Assembly: GCA_964020975.1 (NCBI GenBank)
Contig: OZ026619.1
Coordinates: 82,909,245 to 82,973,244, forward strand
DNA: 64,000 nt
Source: Hermodice carunculata
Lineage: Eukaryota; Annelida; Polychaeta; Eunicida; Amphinomidae
Direction: 5' to 3'
Shown here: piece after piece, positions 11,594 to 23,139 of the stretch
How the letters are laid out: each line of letters starts with the position of its first letter
Position numbering within the stretch: the first letter of the stretch is position 1
The notes under the pieces: model-generated
Seen by the model: only the letters and a program-made list of their open reading frames with translations
Database searches by the model: none
What the model was told of the DNA's origin: nothing
Translations under genes and position numbers: made by a program

Positions 11594-12724
11594 CTGACAC
11601 AAACAGAGCAGCAGCACGCTTAGTTATATGCCTTACTGACACCTTCATGACATTTAACACATTTTAAATGCTACTTTTTTTAATGCGATTTTCTCTGTTT
11701 TTCCACTAATACAGCACCGGTGGGGAAAAGATGAAAAATGTGCATGACCAATGACAAAACATACATGCACATTCCAAATACAGAACCATGACCATGCTTA
11801 TGCATAATATCTCAACCTTTTAAAATAAATTCAAAAGAGCTGTTTGTGATATTCAGAGTGAATACAGCTCTCTTGAAGGCAGGTGTCTGAAAGCTGTTCA
11901 TTGATGCATCCAATGCATGATGCATCCGATGAATGCTGTAAATGGATTACTTGGGTCACAAAGATGGCCGCAAAGAGAGCACAATGCAACCTAGCACATG
12001 CAGGTCAAAGGTCATAGCCAAACCCTATACTACTTGTACCATGTCAGATGCCCATCACTACAGTCAGGCAATATCGGAATGGGAACAAAGTCTAGGTCCC
12101 CAGACAAAGCAAGGTATCTGGCAAATGAAGAAGTGATGAAATATAAATGGGCATAAACTGCCCCTGGGAATCGATACCAGGTACTTCGAGATGGCCGAGT
12201 CCAGTGGGACGAAATTTAGCCGGCATTGACTACAAATTTAAACTGATGTTGGTCTGTTTATCCTGCGTCATTAATCACTCCTCAAGACTTGAAATGAAGC
12301 CACCATAATGTTCCAGGTTCCTTATAAATACACCTTGTAGTATTATGACACAATGGCCATACTGTCTGGTGCACACCTGTCATAACCTTTATTCATGACG
12401 CAGGCTAGTTCCTCGTCACCATGATCATACCTGTCTGGGCCTATGTGTTGTAACTACTCCATATATAAAAATAGTGGGACTGACAGCCACTTGGTTTGTC
12501 TACCACATTTAAATGCCTTTGGAAAAAGGAGTCGCATTACAGTTGCCAAATACCCATAACTTAATATATTGATCAGCTCCGGCGTTTGCAGTTTCCAGCT
12601 GAAATCTGCAATTGTAGTCCTCAAAGATAATAAAAATAGTTTCAACTCATGCAGCTGTCTTTTCACAGAGCTTTAACAAATTTAAGTTGAGTATCTGACT
12701 GATGAAATTAATGGACAAACATTC

Positions 12725-12869
12725 TACAGTGGTCCCCCTCTTATAAGGCCCCCTGTAGAGAGGCCACCCCCTCTACAAAGGCCAGTTCTTCATGCGACTA
12801 GTATGGCATCTTCATTGTACTTTACCCCTCAAAAAAGGCCATCCCTCTTATAAGTGGGGGACCACTGTA
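12725..12869. mobile_element. Tc1/mariner-like MITE, 145 bp
   Basis: TA-CAGTGGTCCCCC at the left and GGGGGACCACTG-TA at the right are perfect inverted ends flanked by TA, and CTTATAA follows inside each end. Short GGCC-centred phrases repeat within. Non-coding. Confidence 0.75.
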
Positions 12870-15800
12870 TTAAAGTTCTAAAGGCAAATTTAATGAGCAA
12901 ATATTGTATTAAACTTTTTTGAAAATAAAATGTGTACAAATGACAAAACTGTTTTCTTGTTGCTCACATCATATGGGGCCCCCATGGGGGATTGTAATCC
13001 CACATCTCATAAAAAGTAAGTGCACCTTCACAACTGATTAAGTAAATCGAAAATACATTAAATAACTCTATTACAAAAATTAGCAAATTTCCTCGTTCAC
13101 AAAAAACAAAATTTTGATGATGCCTCACACAAATACCCCTTGGTGGTCCTTATCAAAAACTGTACCTCACAAAGAATAAATATTTTCAGATTTTGAAAAA
13201 AAAATTCTGTGCAAATGTACTTGTATTTTTTAAATCAATCAGCAGATTTGCTTAATAACCATATGACCGAATACTTTTTTCAATGTGCCTATTCAACTTA
13301 TCAATAATAGGAAGGTATGGGTCTCTCAATCCTGCTCACAATATACGGTACTTGGTTGTTGAGGTTATAGATCAATCAGAGATGCCTGCTGCATCACCAT
13401 AAGCTGACATGTAAGGATTCTGACCAGAGGTTTTTGAATTGCCTCATCCTCTCAGACAGTTGAAGGACGCATTGTCAGGCAATGCAAAAACCACTGACTC
13501 ACCACCAGGTATGCTGGTACCTGTACGGTATCTCTCTTTGCGAAGAACCTTAAATGACTGCAATTCATATTCACTTCTAGTGAAGCATTTCAGGGGGCCA
13601 CTTGTCCCTCGCACTAGTGAGTTAATACACTGGGAAGTGCCGCCAGTCCTAAGTGATGTATCTAAAAAAAGGTCAACCGGATCAGGCGGTTTGCAAAGAA
13701 GAGCTTTGGAGGCAAAGGTAAGAGCATCTGACACTGCTAACTGTATATCACTGCACGCATCAGCCATTGGAGGGCGCTACTTCATTCACACCTATCTGAC
13801 TAGCGGCCCCACTCCTTTCGCAAGGGGATTGATATATTTGTATGAATTTTCCATCTAGTACCAAAGTTAACATTTGTCTGGTGACCTCTGATATTTTTGA
13901 AATGGAAGTTTGCACAGTGGAACCATGTAGTTGTGAGATATAGGGGACTAGTACGTAAGCAGCAATGACACTCAGACCAACATTACAGATGCTACTCCTA
14001 AGGATGACCAAAGCCACCAAGTCCAAAAAATGAGATGTGTGATGTTTCTGCCACTTACTTGGAGCAGAAAAACATATTCTACTGGTCCCATACGGCAGAA
14101 ACACATTTTCTCTGGTCCATTACAGTCCTTGTAAGGATCGATAGATCTTGCAGGGCCCCAGCCTGCTACAGATGTGATCAGGTTGTCCTAATCCACTGTG
14201 GCATGCTGTGGTTAAAGGCTGTGCTCTAGGTTCTTATAAATCTCAAAATAAAGACCCATAATCTGGGCTGCTCAAATTGAATTGACACCTTAGGCAGGGC
14301 AAGCTTTTATATTGTAATAACCTGTGAGACTGTGGAGTCAACCACGGCAAAAACAACGGCAAGACGGCTTATAATTTCCAGCTATAGCGATAACGATTTC
14401 TCTCCAAAGATACCATAAAGCTTCCTCCTTTTTGTACATTTAGGTACATTTTTATCCCTGAAGGAAAATCTTTACTGCTGTAGTCAATGTATGAAGAAAA
14501 GCCTAGTGGGCAAATTACAATCCTTGGCTTGTTCACCTTACTGGGCAAGATTACCTACAGATCATAAAAACTGTCTGGTGAATTCCTATTGCCAGAGTAA
14601 CTGTACATCAACACACCAGTTTGTGGACCTGAACTCATTTCCTCTCTCACAAATGACATTGATGATTCTCCATTCACACAACATAAAAGCTCCAAATGAC
14701 AACACAATGGGCAATGTGTCCACCAATTTACTCGTGCAAGTCTAAATACGGACACTTTTACCAACATTTGTCGCACAATTAATGGTAATGTGTGCACTTA
14801 CATTGAAAAACTGCTCTCCTTCTCGGCTTAGTGCAATCTCCATCCTTAAAGATATGCTGTCATATTTTTGGTAGTAGTTACACAAGTATGAGATGTAAAG
14901 TTAAGCTTTAGAATGCGAACCTTGTAAATATGTCATAAGGATCTACAGCACATATCATCTATAGTTCAAGTCTGGGCTGGGTCTGTGAAGTCTTACACAT
15001 CCACATTACTGATGATTGGCAGATGATATATCGACTTGCTTGACATTTTAACTTGGGAGAAATGGGCCATCAGCCTAATCCATCATAAAAAAAACCATCA
15101 TAATAAAGCCAGTGTCGTCTAATAGTAGGATGTAAAATTCATGGAGAGATTATATCATTTTATTCAATATTCAATTTCCCTTCTGCCATTTTGAAGACTG
15201 CATTTCGCTTGATCTTGAAGACTTCTTGTGGAAATGATGACCAAATGCACATCCAAAATGCTTGGTTATCATTGACTCCTTCTCACGTTTCAGTTCTGGT
15301 AACTCTCAGGTGTTATTCTCCTCTTACGAAGGCATTACACAGCCCAAAGAAAGGAGCATTTATTTCCAATTGATTGCATAGAAGCATCATCAATTTTCCG
15401 TGTTATCAATGTACTTTTCATGTAATGTTTTCATCATTTAATCTCCTCCCTATTTTATCACACCAGCTCACCTCATCCATCAGCCAACTAACAACTCACA
15501 ATGGAAACTAAATTACCTTGTAACACTGCTCATTGATAAACAACTTCTCCCACTCTGTCTCGCATTAAAGGGATCTTGAAGTAAAAACCTAATCTCGTCG
15601 CTTTTGTACTGTTCAAATGCTGTGGTACAAAAGAGTGGTAATTCGATTATGGTTTATGAGGACAAAAGGATGTTATTGACTAGATTGCACTGCTCTCAAA
15701 AAGAGAGGGAGAAAAAAAATCTCCCGCTGACATAATAAAGACACAGTCTCTTCCAGATAGAATTCTGTCTTTGGCTGAGAAGTCCTCTCACTGCGAAGAC

Positions 15801-18800
15801 GCCCAGGCTTTCTACACATTATGAGCACTCCTGGTGATGTACTTGTATTGTTCTGCCACATTTTATTATTATTTTTAGCCAAGTTTTCAACATGTGGAAG
15901 GACAAAGTTTTTGTGGGCAGAACCCACCGATATCCCTCTTGGTCACCCTGGGATGTGATGTATGTGTGAAAGGTCACATCCCCCAACATTGGGGGGTTGT
16001 AATTGCACAAATTAACCTCCATTACTGCAGGTACCCGACTAAGTGTTCATAATTGACTTCAGTGGACCAAACATTGGCACATTGATCTCACAAATACGTC
16101 ACCCCATGAAGTAGCTAAAGAAGACAGTTTTTACATTGTTCCATAAAAGCTAATGACTATATTAGATTTTCAAAGATAAAAGCTAACACTGTGAAAACTT
16201 TGGTACGTACGAATCCATCAACTCTTTGTGTCTTCTCTTTTGAAAGCTAACACAGCAAGGGACCAGTGACTTCATGTGAGGCAAAAATGGACCCATTTCA
16301 GTTAACTTTATTCTCAGCAACTACTTTCGAAACTTTGATTTTCAGATCTAAACTATACACCAAACTGGACCACCAAGCCATTCAGTCACACTTCAGAGAA
16401 AGTTCTAACATTTCTTAAAATTTCTCATACATAGTAAAAGCACAGAGTCACTCTGTCAAGCTTCAGCAGAACATGAGTACTAATTTACTACCTGAAAAGC
16501 ATTTTGTGCATAACACTCCAAACAAAGGCAGCCTTCCCGCATAAGTTTGGCAGACAAAAGGACCTGCCGGGGACAAAAGATCAAAAGAGTCTCAAGGTTA
16601 CTGCATTGATGCTAAGTCGTCACTTGAACTGCAACGGCACTTTGAGTTTGAACATGAAGCCACAGAGGTTTCCAAGAGTCCTAATTATCAAGTCATCCAC
16701 TGGCACCCCACAGAGACCAGCTCCCATTCTTTCCAAAAAAAAAAAATGCCTAAAAAGTTAAAGTGTCTTTGCTGCCTAATGTTCTTAAAGTTCAAACTGC
16801 TGTCTGTTACATCACTCGGACAGGGTGAGGACGCTTACACAAACTGGAACTGACTTCCCTCATCTCTTTTATCCCTTGCTTCACTGGCGGCCGCTCTCAC
16901 GTGACATAATTCCATGGTTAGACCAGTCATTTCAATCATTTCTATCCCGTCTGGTATCAAAGAAAAACCATTCATTTAGACTTAATCTTTTCACTGTTGG
17001 CCCTAGACCTTTCACCTAGACCCTTTTTGACCAAGGGTTATCTTCACCACATTCTATTTACCATCACCATGGCAACCTGTATGCACAGATCCAAAATTAA
17101 ATGCTGTAATATCTATTATACATAATATATATACAGTGAAAATATTTAAAATGATTCACATAATGTTAGCACTGTTTGCATGACATGGTTGAAATGTCAG
17201 GAGCAATATGAAGGTAATTTTAGGGTTTTTTAATGGGCATCACTTTACTGTAGTGCATCACAAGACAAATGCAACATGATACTGTTACATACATTTGATG
17301 TCGATTTTGTAATCATTTTGATACAGCAACCACTGTGCGCATGATCTGGGTGAAATATGATGGGCCTCTAAAAGATATTAAACATAATGTCAAGGATAGC
17401 AATTTTACACCTGTGGACTAATTTTACTTTCCTGTTGTGTCACCAATATGGCGACTACACTGAAAAAAAAAAAAAAAGAATGAAGGTAAATGTATATATT
17501 GTGCACCATATTCTCCAACATATCCCACTTCAACATGTAAATAAATAGTGTGGAACATGTATAATTGTGCCAATTTGCCTATTTTATCCTTAAAACACAA
17601 CACTGACACTTATCAGGTAGCAACGGTTCTGGCAGGGTTTTGCAGGCAATTACCCTTGTCTAATGATTTCTCCTGTGAATTTTATCCCAGATGTTCTTTA
17701 TACCTATTCTTTACAGGGTTAATGGTCAGGCCTGCCACCCAGTATTTCTATCTGAAATGAGGATAATTGCCATTGTTATGGCAAATCAGCTCAACTCAGA
17801 TATACTCTAATCTCAACAAAATATCAATGAAGTAGAAAACTCTTAATTATTTGTATGAATCTATAATTATCAGGAACCACGCCAATCAGAACAGGCCACG
17901 GAGGAAGCAAGTCTGTTATTATTGGTTCTCTAAGCCTAAGATTCAGACAAAAGCCATTTCTCATTAGAACTTGTCCTGGCAAGATGGTACCAAAGAGAGC
18001 ATTGTACCTGTTTGTCTTGCATTACTCGGGTACTTGACACCGAGTAGCTATGTAATCTCACTGTCTATTCACCGGGGTCCTGTCTCATAAGATTTGTGAT
18101 AACCCATTACAGTGTAAATAAAGTCCAAAATACCTATAGAGATATCGCTTACGGAATTTATCAAATTAAGACTTCAGTCAGAGTCTGTGCCCATAAAGAA
18201 ATATACTATGCACAAGACCATGTATTTAGTACCTTCCAGCATAACTATGATATCATTCAGAGCCTAAGTGTGATCTGTACAGTGGAGGAACCAGGAACTC
18301 AAGATAAACACCAAAAGTAAATGTCAGACAGGACACCAGTTTGTCTAGGTTATGTGTACCAACATACTATGACCACATTAGTTTATATACATTTACATTT
18401 ACGTGACACGATATCTTTGTGGGAAAGGCAACATGCATCTAGTTAAGCTAATTTTGGGCCTTAGAACTACATAGGAGTCCACAGAACTGAGCAATAAATT
18501 TGGAGTGGTCTTGTCTGGCAGACTATATTACAATTAACATCCATTAGCGTGAGAGGCTGGAGGTATCTGTGTCAGCCATCTTGTAAACACGCACTAATGA
18601 GGAAGACACCAATCAGAGAGGGTCGCTGGTCTTGTGGCTTCTTAAACAGTCCCAGCATCTTCCTGTGAAACATGAGCATCCAACTGTCCAAACTATTTTG
18701 TCTCTTTACGCCATGCCAATGAGAACATCTCACTTGGAATTAAAGAAAACTGCCATAAAATTCTGGAAGAAATTTTAGAAGTCAACAGTAATTTTAGAAA

Positions 18801-20271
18801 ATAGGCCTGGGTGTATTACTTATTAGGTAAAATGTACTTCCTCCACGTTCTGCCTCAAATGTTGAAAGAAAGTAACTACCTTTGAAAATAACAGTGTGAC
18901 TTGAAAAAAGACAAAACATGCTAAAACACTGGAAGTACACATCCCATTTTTTTTTTTTCATTTTGACAGCTAGGCTTAGGATGTTAGCAATTTGTCCTGC
19001 TGTACATTCCTCAAAAAGGTCTGCACTGATATGCAAATCCGCAAGATTCTTACCACCCTGGAGTTTTCCCCCCTTTCAGTTCGCTGTATCTCATATCGTT
19101 CACTGTTTCAGTTACACTTTACTGGATATCTATTCCATGTACATGTACATGTAAATGTACAGGGTTGTACTGAATTTCAACTTCAGGGAAACACCAAAAA
19201 TAAATGACTCAGAAAAAGGGTTGGCATGTGCAGGGCTGCCCAATATAAAGACAGCTGTTGGCAAATATGTTATGGCAAGATGAAAGAAAGAGACTACCTG
19301 ATAGTGTTCCCTTTAAGTGAGTGATGGCTCCAGATTTTACTGTAACAAACATCTGCCATATATTGTCTTCTGTATCTCCATTAACAGAATCAAAATGGCC
19401 ATGTGTGAATGGAGAACATCAGCTACACTGCTATCCTTTCACTTTTTTCTGGTCAATGTTTTGTTTGAGATTTGTATAAGCTGTTGGAAACACTGGTAGT
19501 TTGGCAGCTGCATACATGATGTTGTGTGTGCCACTGACTGGCAGTTCCTCTCTGCCGGGCCACAGATAAACAGGGATTACTGCCTTCTGATCCCCGCGAC
19601 TGTCCCTGACCATGCCACCATTGGCCGGCTTTTGTGCTTATCTGAGATCTCCAAACAAAGTGTGGTATCTCCTAGATGCTACACACAAGATGCATGCCCA
19701 CCATCTGAGCTGACACCCTGCTGGCTGGACCCTAATTTCCATTGCACCCTGTCTACATTCAAGTCACTCCGGCTACGCTGAGCCATTTGTAACTTCTGTA
19801 CCTTATGCCATTGTGACTATAAAAGCTTGTGATTGAATGTTGTGTGAAAAAATCTATATTTCTCATGCATCATGACACCTCCATGGCAAACCAACACAGA
19901 ACTAGGAAACTAGTATTATACCTTTTTTCAATTAAAATCCCAACTCAGGGATCACTGGCTGGTGTTCTTTTGTGCCAGATTGTAACCCTCTATTGCAATA
20001 TGGCATCATCATGTTGAAGGGGTTTTAGGTGGGATCAATACTATATGGAGTATATCGCCTGTCAGTTATGGCACTTGCCAGACCCTTTGTACATAGACCA
20101 AGATCTGAATAGCAATGTGCAGTGCATGCAACCACAATATTTTGTGCGACTCAGAACAAAAGGTGAGAACAAGGCCATTTACAAGTAAAATCTTCGGCAC
20201 TTCCCCCACACAGTGCTATAATCCCTATGTGTCCAGCGACCATTAATTTTAATTCAATTTAACTTAATTTA

Positions 20272-20312
<41 letters not shown>
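20272..20312 (+). repeat. (ATT)n microsatellite
   Basis: About 13 ATT units, uninterrupted up to a terminal ATCATT. Confidence 0.95.
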
Positions 20313-20420
20313 CATTATGCAACAGAAAAAAACATCAGTTATTCTTAGCAGGCACAAATCAAAGACTTATAGAGCTATAGGGTAAAGCCATGAATTTTTA
20401 TTGACGAATTGGACCACATT

Positions 20421-20545
20421 GCTCCAAATATCCCTTGCAAAGTGTGTTCATTTAGTGCCTCCTGGTGGCTTTTAAAAAATACACTGAAATTTCTCCCTAT
20501 ATCGGTTGCAAAGTGTGCTCCCAGTGCCCCCTAGTGGCCAATAGA
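20421..20545 (+). repeat. Two 70-bp direct repeats, each with a CTCF-like core
   Basis: Shared blocks TTGCAAAGTGTG and AGTGCC-CCT-GTGGC occur 70 bp apart. The cores at 20454-20470 and 20524-20540 resemble the reverse complement of the CTCF consensus. Confidence 0.6.
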
Positions 20546-21994
20546 GAAGCAGTAAGGTTTAATGAGGCTCTGTCTCATTCCCCCTGATAAATTGACATTA
20601 ATGTAGTTCCCCTGGGTTAAGCATCTTTCTGGTAGAACTGCCAGCCATACTGACTCAATAATTGTGATGACTGGATTGCAGGCATTATGTCTGCCTAATG
20701 AGGGATATTGATTCTATTTATGGATGCAGAAACAACTTTACTTTTATCACCCCTTTCTGTGTGCTACAGCATCAGCCTATACTGCCAATCTTTACTTTGG
20801 CTACCAGGCAATGAGCCGGAGTTTGGGCTCAAATCAATGGGAATCTATTTAACTCCTACATTAATGTTTGCATTATTAGTGCAGTTACACCTTGTGCATT
20901 TCAGTTACAGTAAGGAAGTGGTCCAGTTGTGCTGCCTTTATGGGGAGTAAACTTGATTTAGCAGAGCAAAGTCAGAAATCTTGCCTGCTAATGGGCATTG
21001 TGGCCCTAGTTGCTCAACAAAGTAGCTTACAAAGTAACAATAATGAAGAGTGATTTTCCATGGGTAGATGTGACTGGTATTTTCAATCACCAGTCAAATG
21101 GAGCGCGGGCTGTGACTCAGGCTCAAATTGGGCAACCTTGCCACAGTCTTGCCTGAGGCTCCTGGCAAAATGCTTGTTGCATCCTTTTGCTTGAGCAGTG
21201 TGGCCTTCAATGCCTCAACCCTGCAGTACACATGCTCCCTACAGAGGCCAGAAATTGAGCCAACAGGAGGCCGGCAAGGTTTGCAAACCTAGTTTGCTCA
21301 CCAGAACTAATCTTTTGAGCCCCGTTGACAGTGCTTCACTCAAAGAAAATGGCATCACACATTTGTTCAGTTTCATCGCTCCCGTTGTAGTGGCCAATTT
21401 TAAGCCACAAAGAGCCAGCAAAAAGGGACAATATCTGCCAGACATGTACAGTGCTGACCCACAGTCTCTATATTAGCACCAGATATGTATGCTTTGTCAA
21501 ATGTGACACATTTCTACAGACCGACTTCCCTTCATTTTGTGTTTACTCACTGGCCTCAAAGTTTCATTCTGATGTGAATGTATACCCATTGATTCAACAT
21601 CTGGTGACTGCCTGTTGCTTTCTTAACTATCAATCAACATACAATAAAAGAAGTCTCACAGCCAAGATGTTTCGATTTGATGATGTTTTAGTAAAACAGA
21701 CTGCACTGTTAAATAATGGGTTTTTTTCTCGACCAGTTCTACAATTTACTTTTGATATGATACAGAGCTGGCTTGAATGGATCAAACCACAGTACAAGGG
21801 CCCTGTGACCTCAGCTAACTCCCTTCTTCACCATCTAGTCACGTGTGACCAAATTGTAACCAGTTTGTGCTCAAATCTGCCAAAAGTGCCTCGATGCACA
21901 ATTGCCGGCTGCTTTAATAGTTTTAGTGTAATTCCATGCAAGTAGCAAATAGTTTTTGCTGGGATTGTAAGGCCCGTCATGATGGCACGCCCTG

Positions 21995-22060
21995 CTCAAT
22001 AGCTTTCACTGGAGTGGGTTGGGCAATGTACCCAACCCATGCCGAGGAAAGCTCTTGACT
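21995..22060. repeat. Hairpin family copy D
   Basis: CTCAATAGCTTTCACTGG pairs with CCGAGGAAAGCTCTTGA. TGGGTTGGG pairs with CCCAACCCA at the centre, and CAATGTACCC extends it. TTCTGACCAGGAA follows, as after copy B. Confidence 0.7.
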
Positions 22061-22540
22061 CAAGTCTTATTCTGACCAGGAAAGTGTTAAAGTTTTCTTC
22101 CATAACAAATATAGTTATTCATAGGCATCACCATAAACTGACAAAATGAATGCAGATGTGTCGTATTTCCCATGATTGTAATGCCGCCAGGTCACAACAG
22201 ACGCAGCTTTGGCTATCATGATGTATTGTTGTCTTCATTGTATTTCACATTTTAACCCAAGCAGAGTCACGATAAAAGAATCAAGGAACAGGTTTTTATT
22301 GCTGAAAAAGTAAACACACAGATGTTTACAATTGGGGGCTATGCCTAGAGGCTACTCTAATACATTTTTTCCCATAGTCAAAGCTTGTGTTTTTCACACA
22401 GATGTAGGTTTTGCACATTTTGAACAGTATTCTACATGATAGTTCTATATACACTAGAAAAGGGAATCAGTTTTTTTTTTTTTTAGTCTGCATACTCCTT
22501 GAATTAGTAAACTACAAAAACATTCAATTTCTATTCATTC

Positions 22541-22940
22541 ACACGTTCTAAAATCAAATGTCCACTAAAATATGTAGCTCTGTAAATGCTGAATTTCACA
22601 TAATACAGAACATATAATTTTATACCTAGTACCTAGTAATTTCTTGTCACCCAAACTTTTCAATTTTTTCTTTATTCACATATGTTCAAAGGGCAAATGT
22701 CCAGTTTCTTAAATATACATGTAAACACTGAATTTCACACATTACAGAATATCTGAATTTTTTACATCTTGTAACTTCTGCAAAAATTTGTCAACCACAA
22801 TTGTCCAAGTCTATTGATTTACATGTTTGAAGATCAAATGTTCACCTTCTAAAATCCACATGTAAAGGGTGAATTTCACTTATTATTGAATATCTTTTCT
22901 TTTTTCTTTTTTAATTTGTAGTTTTTTCTGCAAAGTTGTC
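22541..22940. repeat. Three diverged tandem copies of a 140-bp unit
   Basis: The block TGTAAA..TGAATTTCAC recurs with GAATTTCAC starting at 22591, 22730 and 22871 (spacing 139 and 141). Upstream blocks containing CAAATGT-CA also recur in each unit. The array abuts the read-through end of protocadherin exon 1. Confidence 0.65.
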
Positions 22941-23139
22941 AGAAAATGAAAAATACCTGATGCAAGTCCATGAGCAGGTCAATCACACCACACATTAAAA
23001 AAAAAAGAAAAAAGGATGGTTCTTGTATAAACAGAGATGCCCTGTTTACCATACCGAGTATTGTGGAGTACTGTATACATGCACGACACTTACTAGACAG
23101 TGTACAATAGGCAGATGGACAATTATAAAAGTTGCTTAC
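22939..23139 (-). other. Read-through extension of protocadherin exon 1 (possible short isoform)
   Basis: If the donor at 23139 is not used, the frame stays open for 66 more codons and stops at 22939, giving a 982-residue protein that keeps the ectodomain, TM helix and KQVTF but lacks exons 2-4. The added peptide is hydrophobic near its end, with nothing recognisable. A possible AATAAA on the minus strand lies at 22300-22295. Vertebrate delta1 protocadherins are known to make short tails by such read-through; whether this gene does is inference. The simplest view is that this is just intron. Confidence 0.3.

Larger units (their letters stand above)
11594..23139 (-). other. Protocadherin intron 1 (phase 0)
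   Basis: An 11.5-kb intron between the large exon and exon 2. It holds a mariner-like MITE (12725-12869), an ATT microsatellite (20272-20312), a pair of 70-bp repeats with CTCF-like cores (20421-20545), a hairpin of the dispersed family (21995-22060) and three diverged 140-bp tandem copies beside the donor (22541-22940). ORFs of 107-164 codons at 13439-14104 and 21451-21945 show no domain, no splice logic and no family resemblance. The interval 14300-20250 is otherwise unremarkable AT-rich sequence. Confidence 0.75.

Noticed and set aside
12150-12210. Minus-strand tRNA/SINE-like fragment (ACTGGACTCGG and GGTATCGATTCCC)
   Set aside because: Only a vague anticodon-arm and B-box resemblance; no A box and no tail.
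13439-14104. Cluster of 107-139 codon ORFs on both strands
   Set aside because: Overlapping in several frames with no family resemblance; most likely chance.
21451-21945. 164-codon plus-strand ORF
   Set aside because: No recognisable domain, repeat or splice signal; lies in intron 1 and overlaps nothing conserved that I can see.
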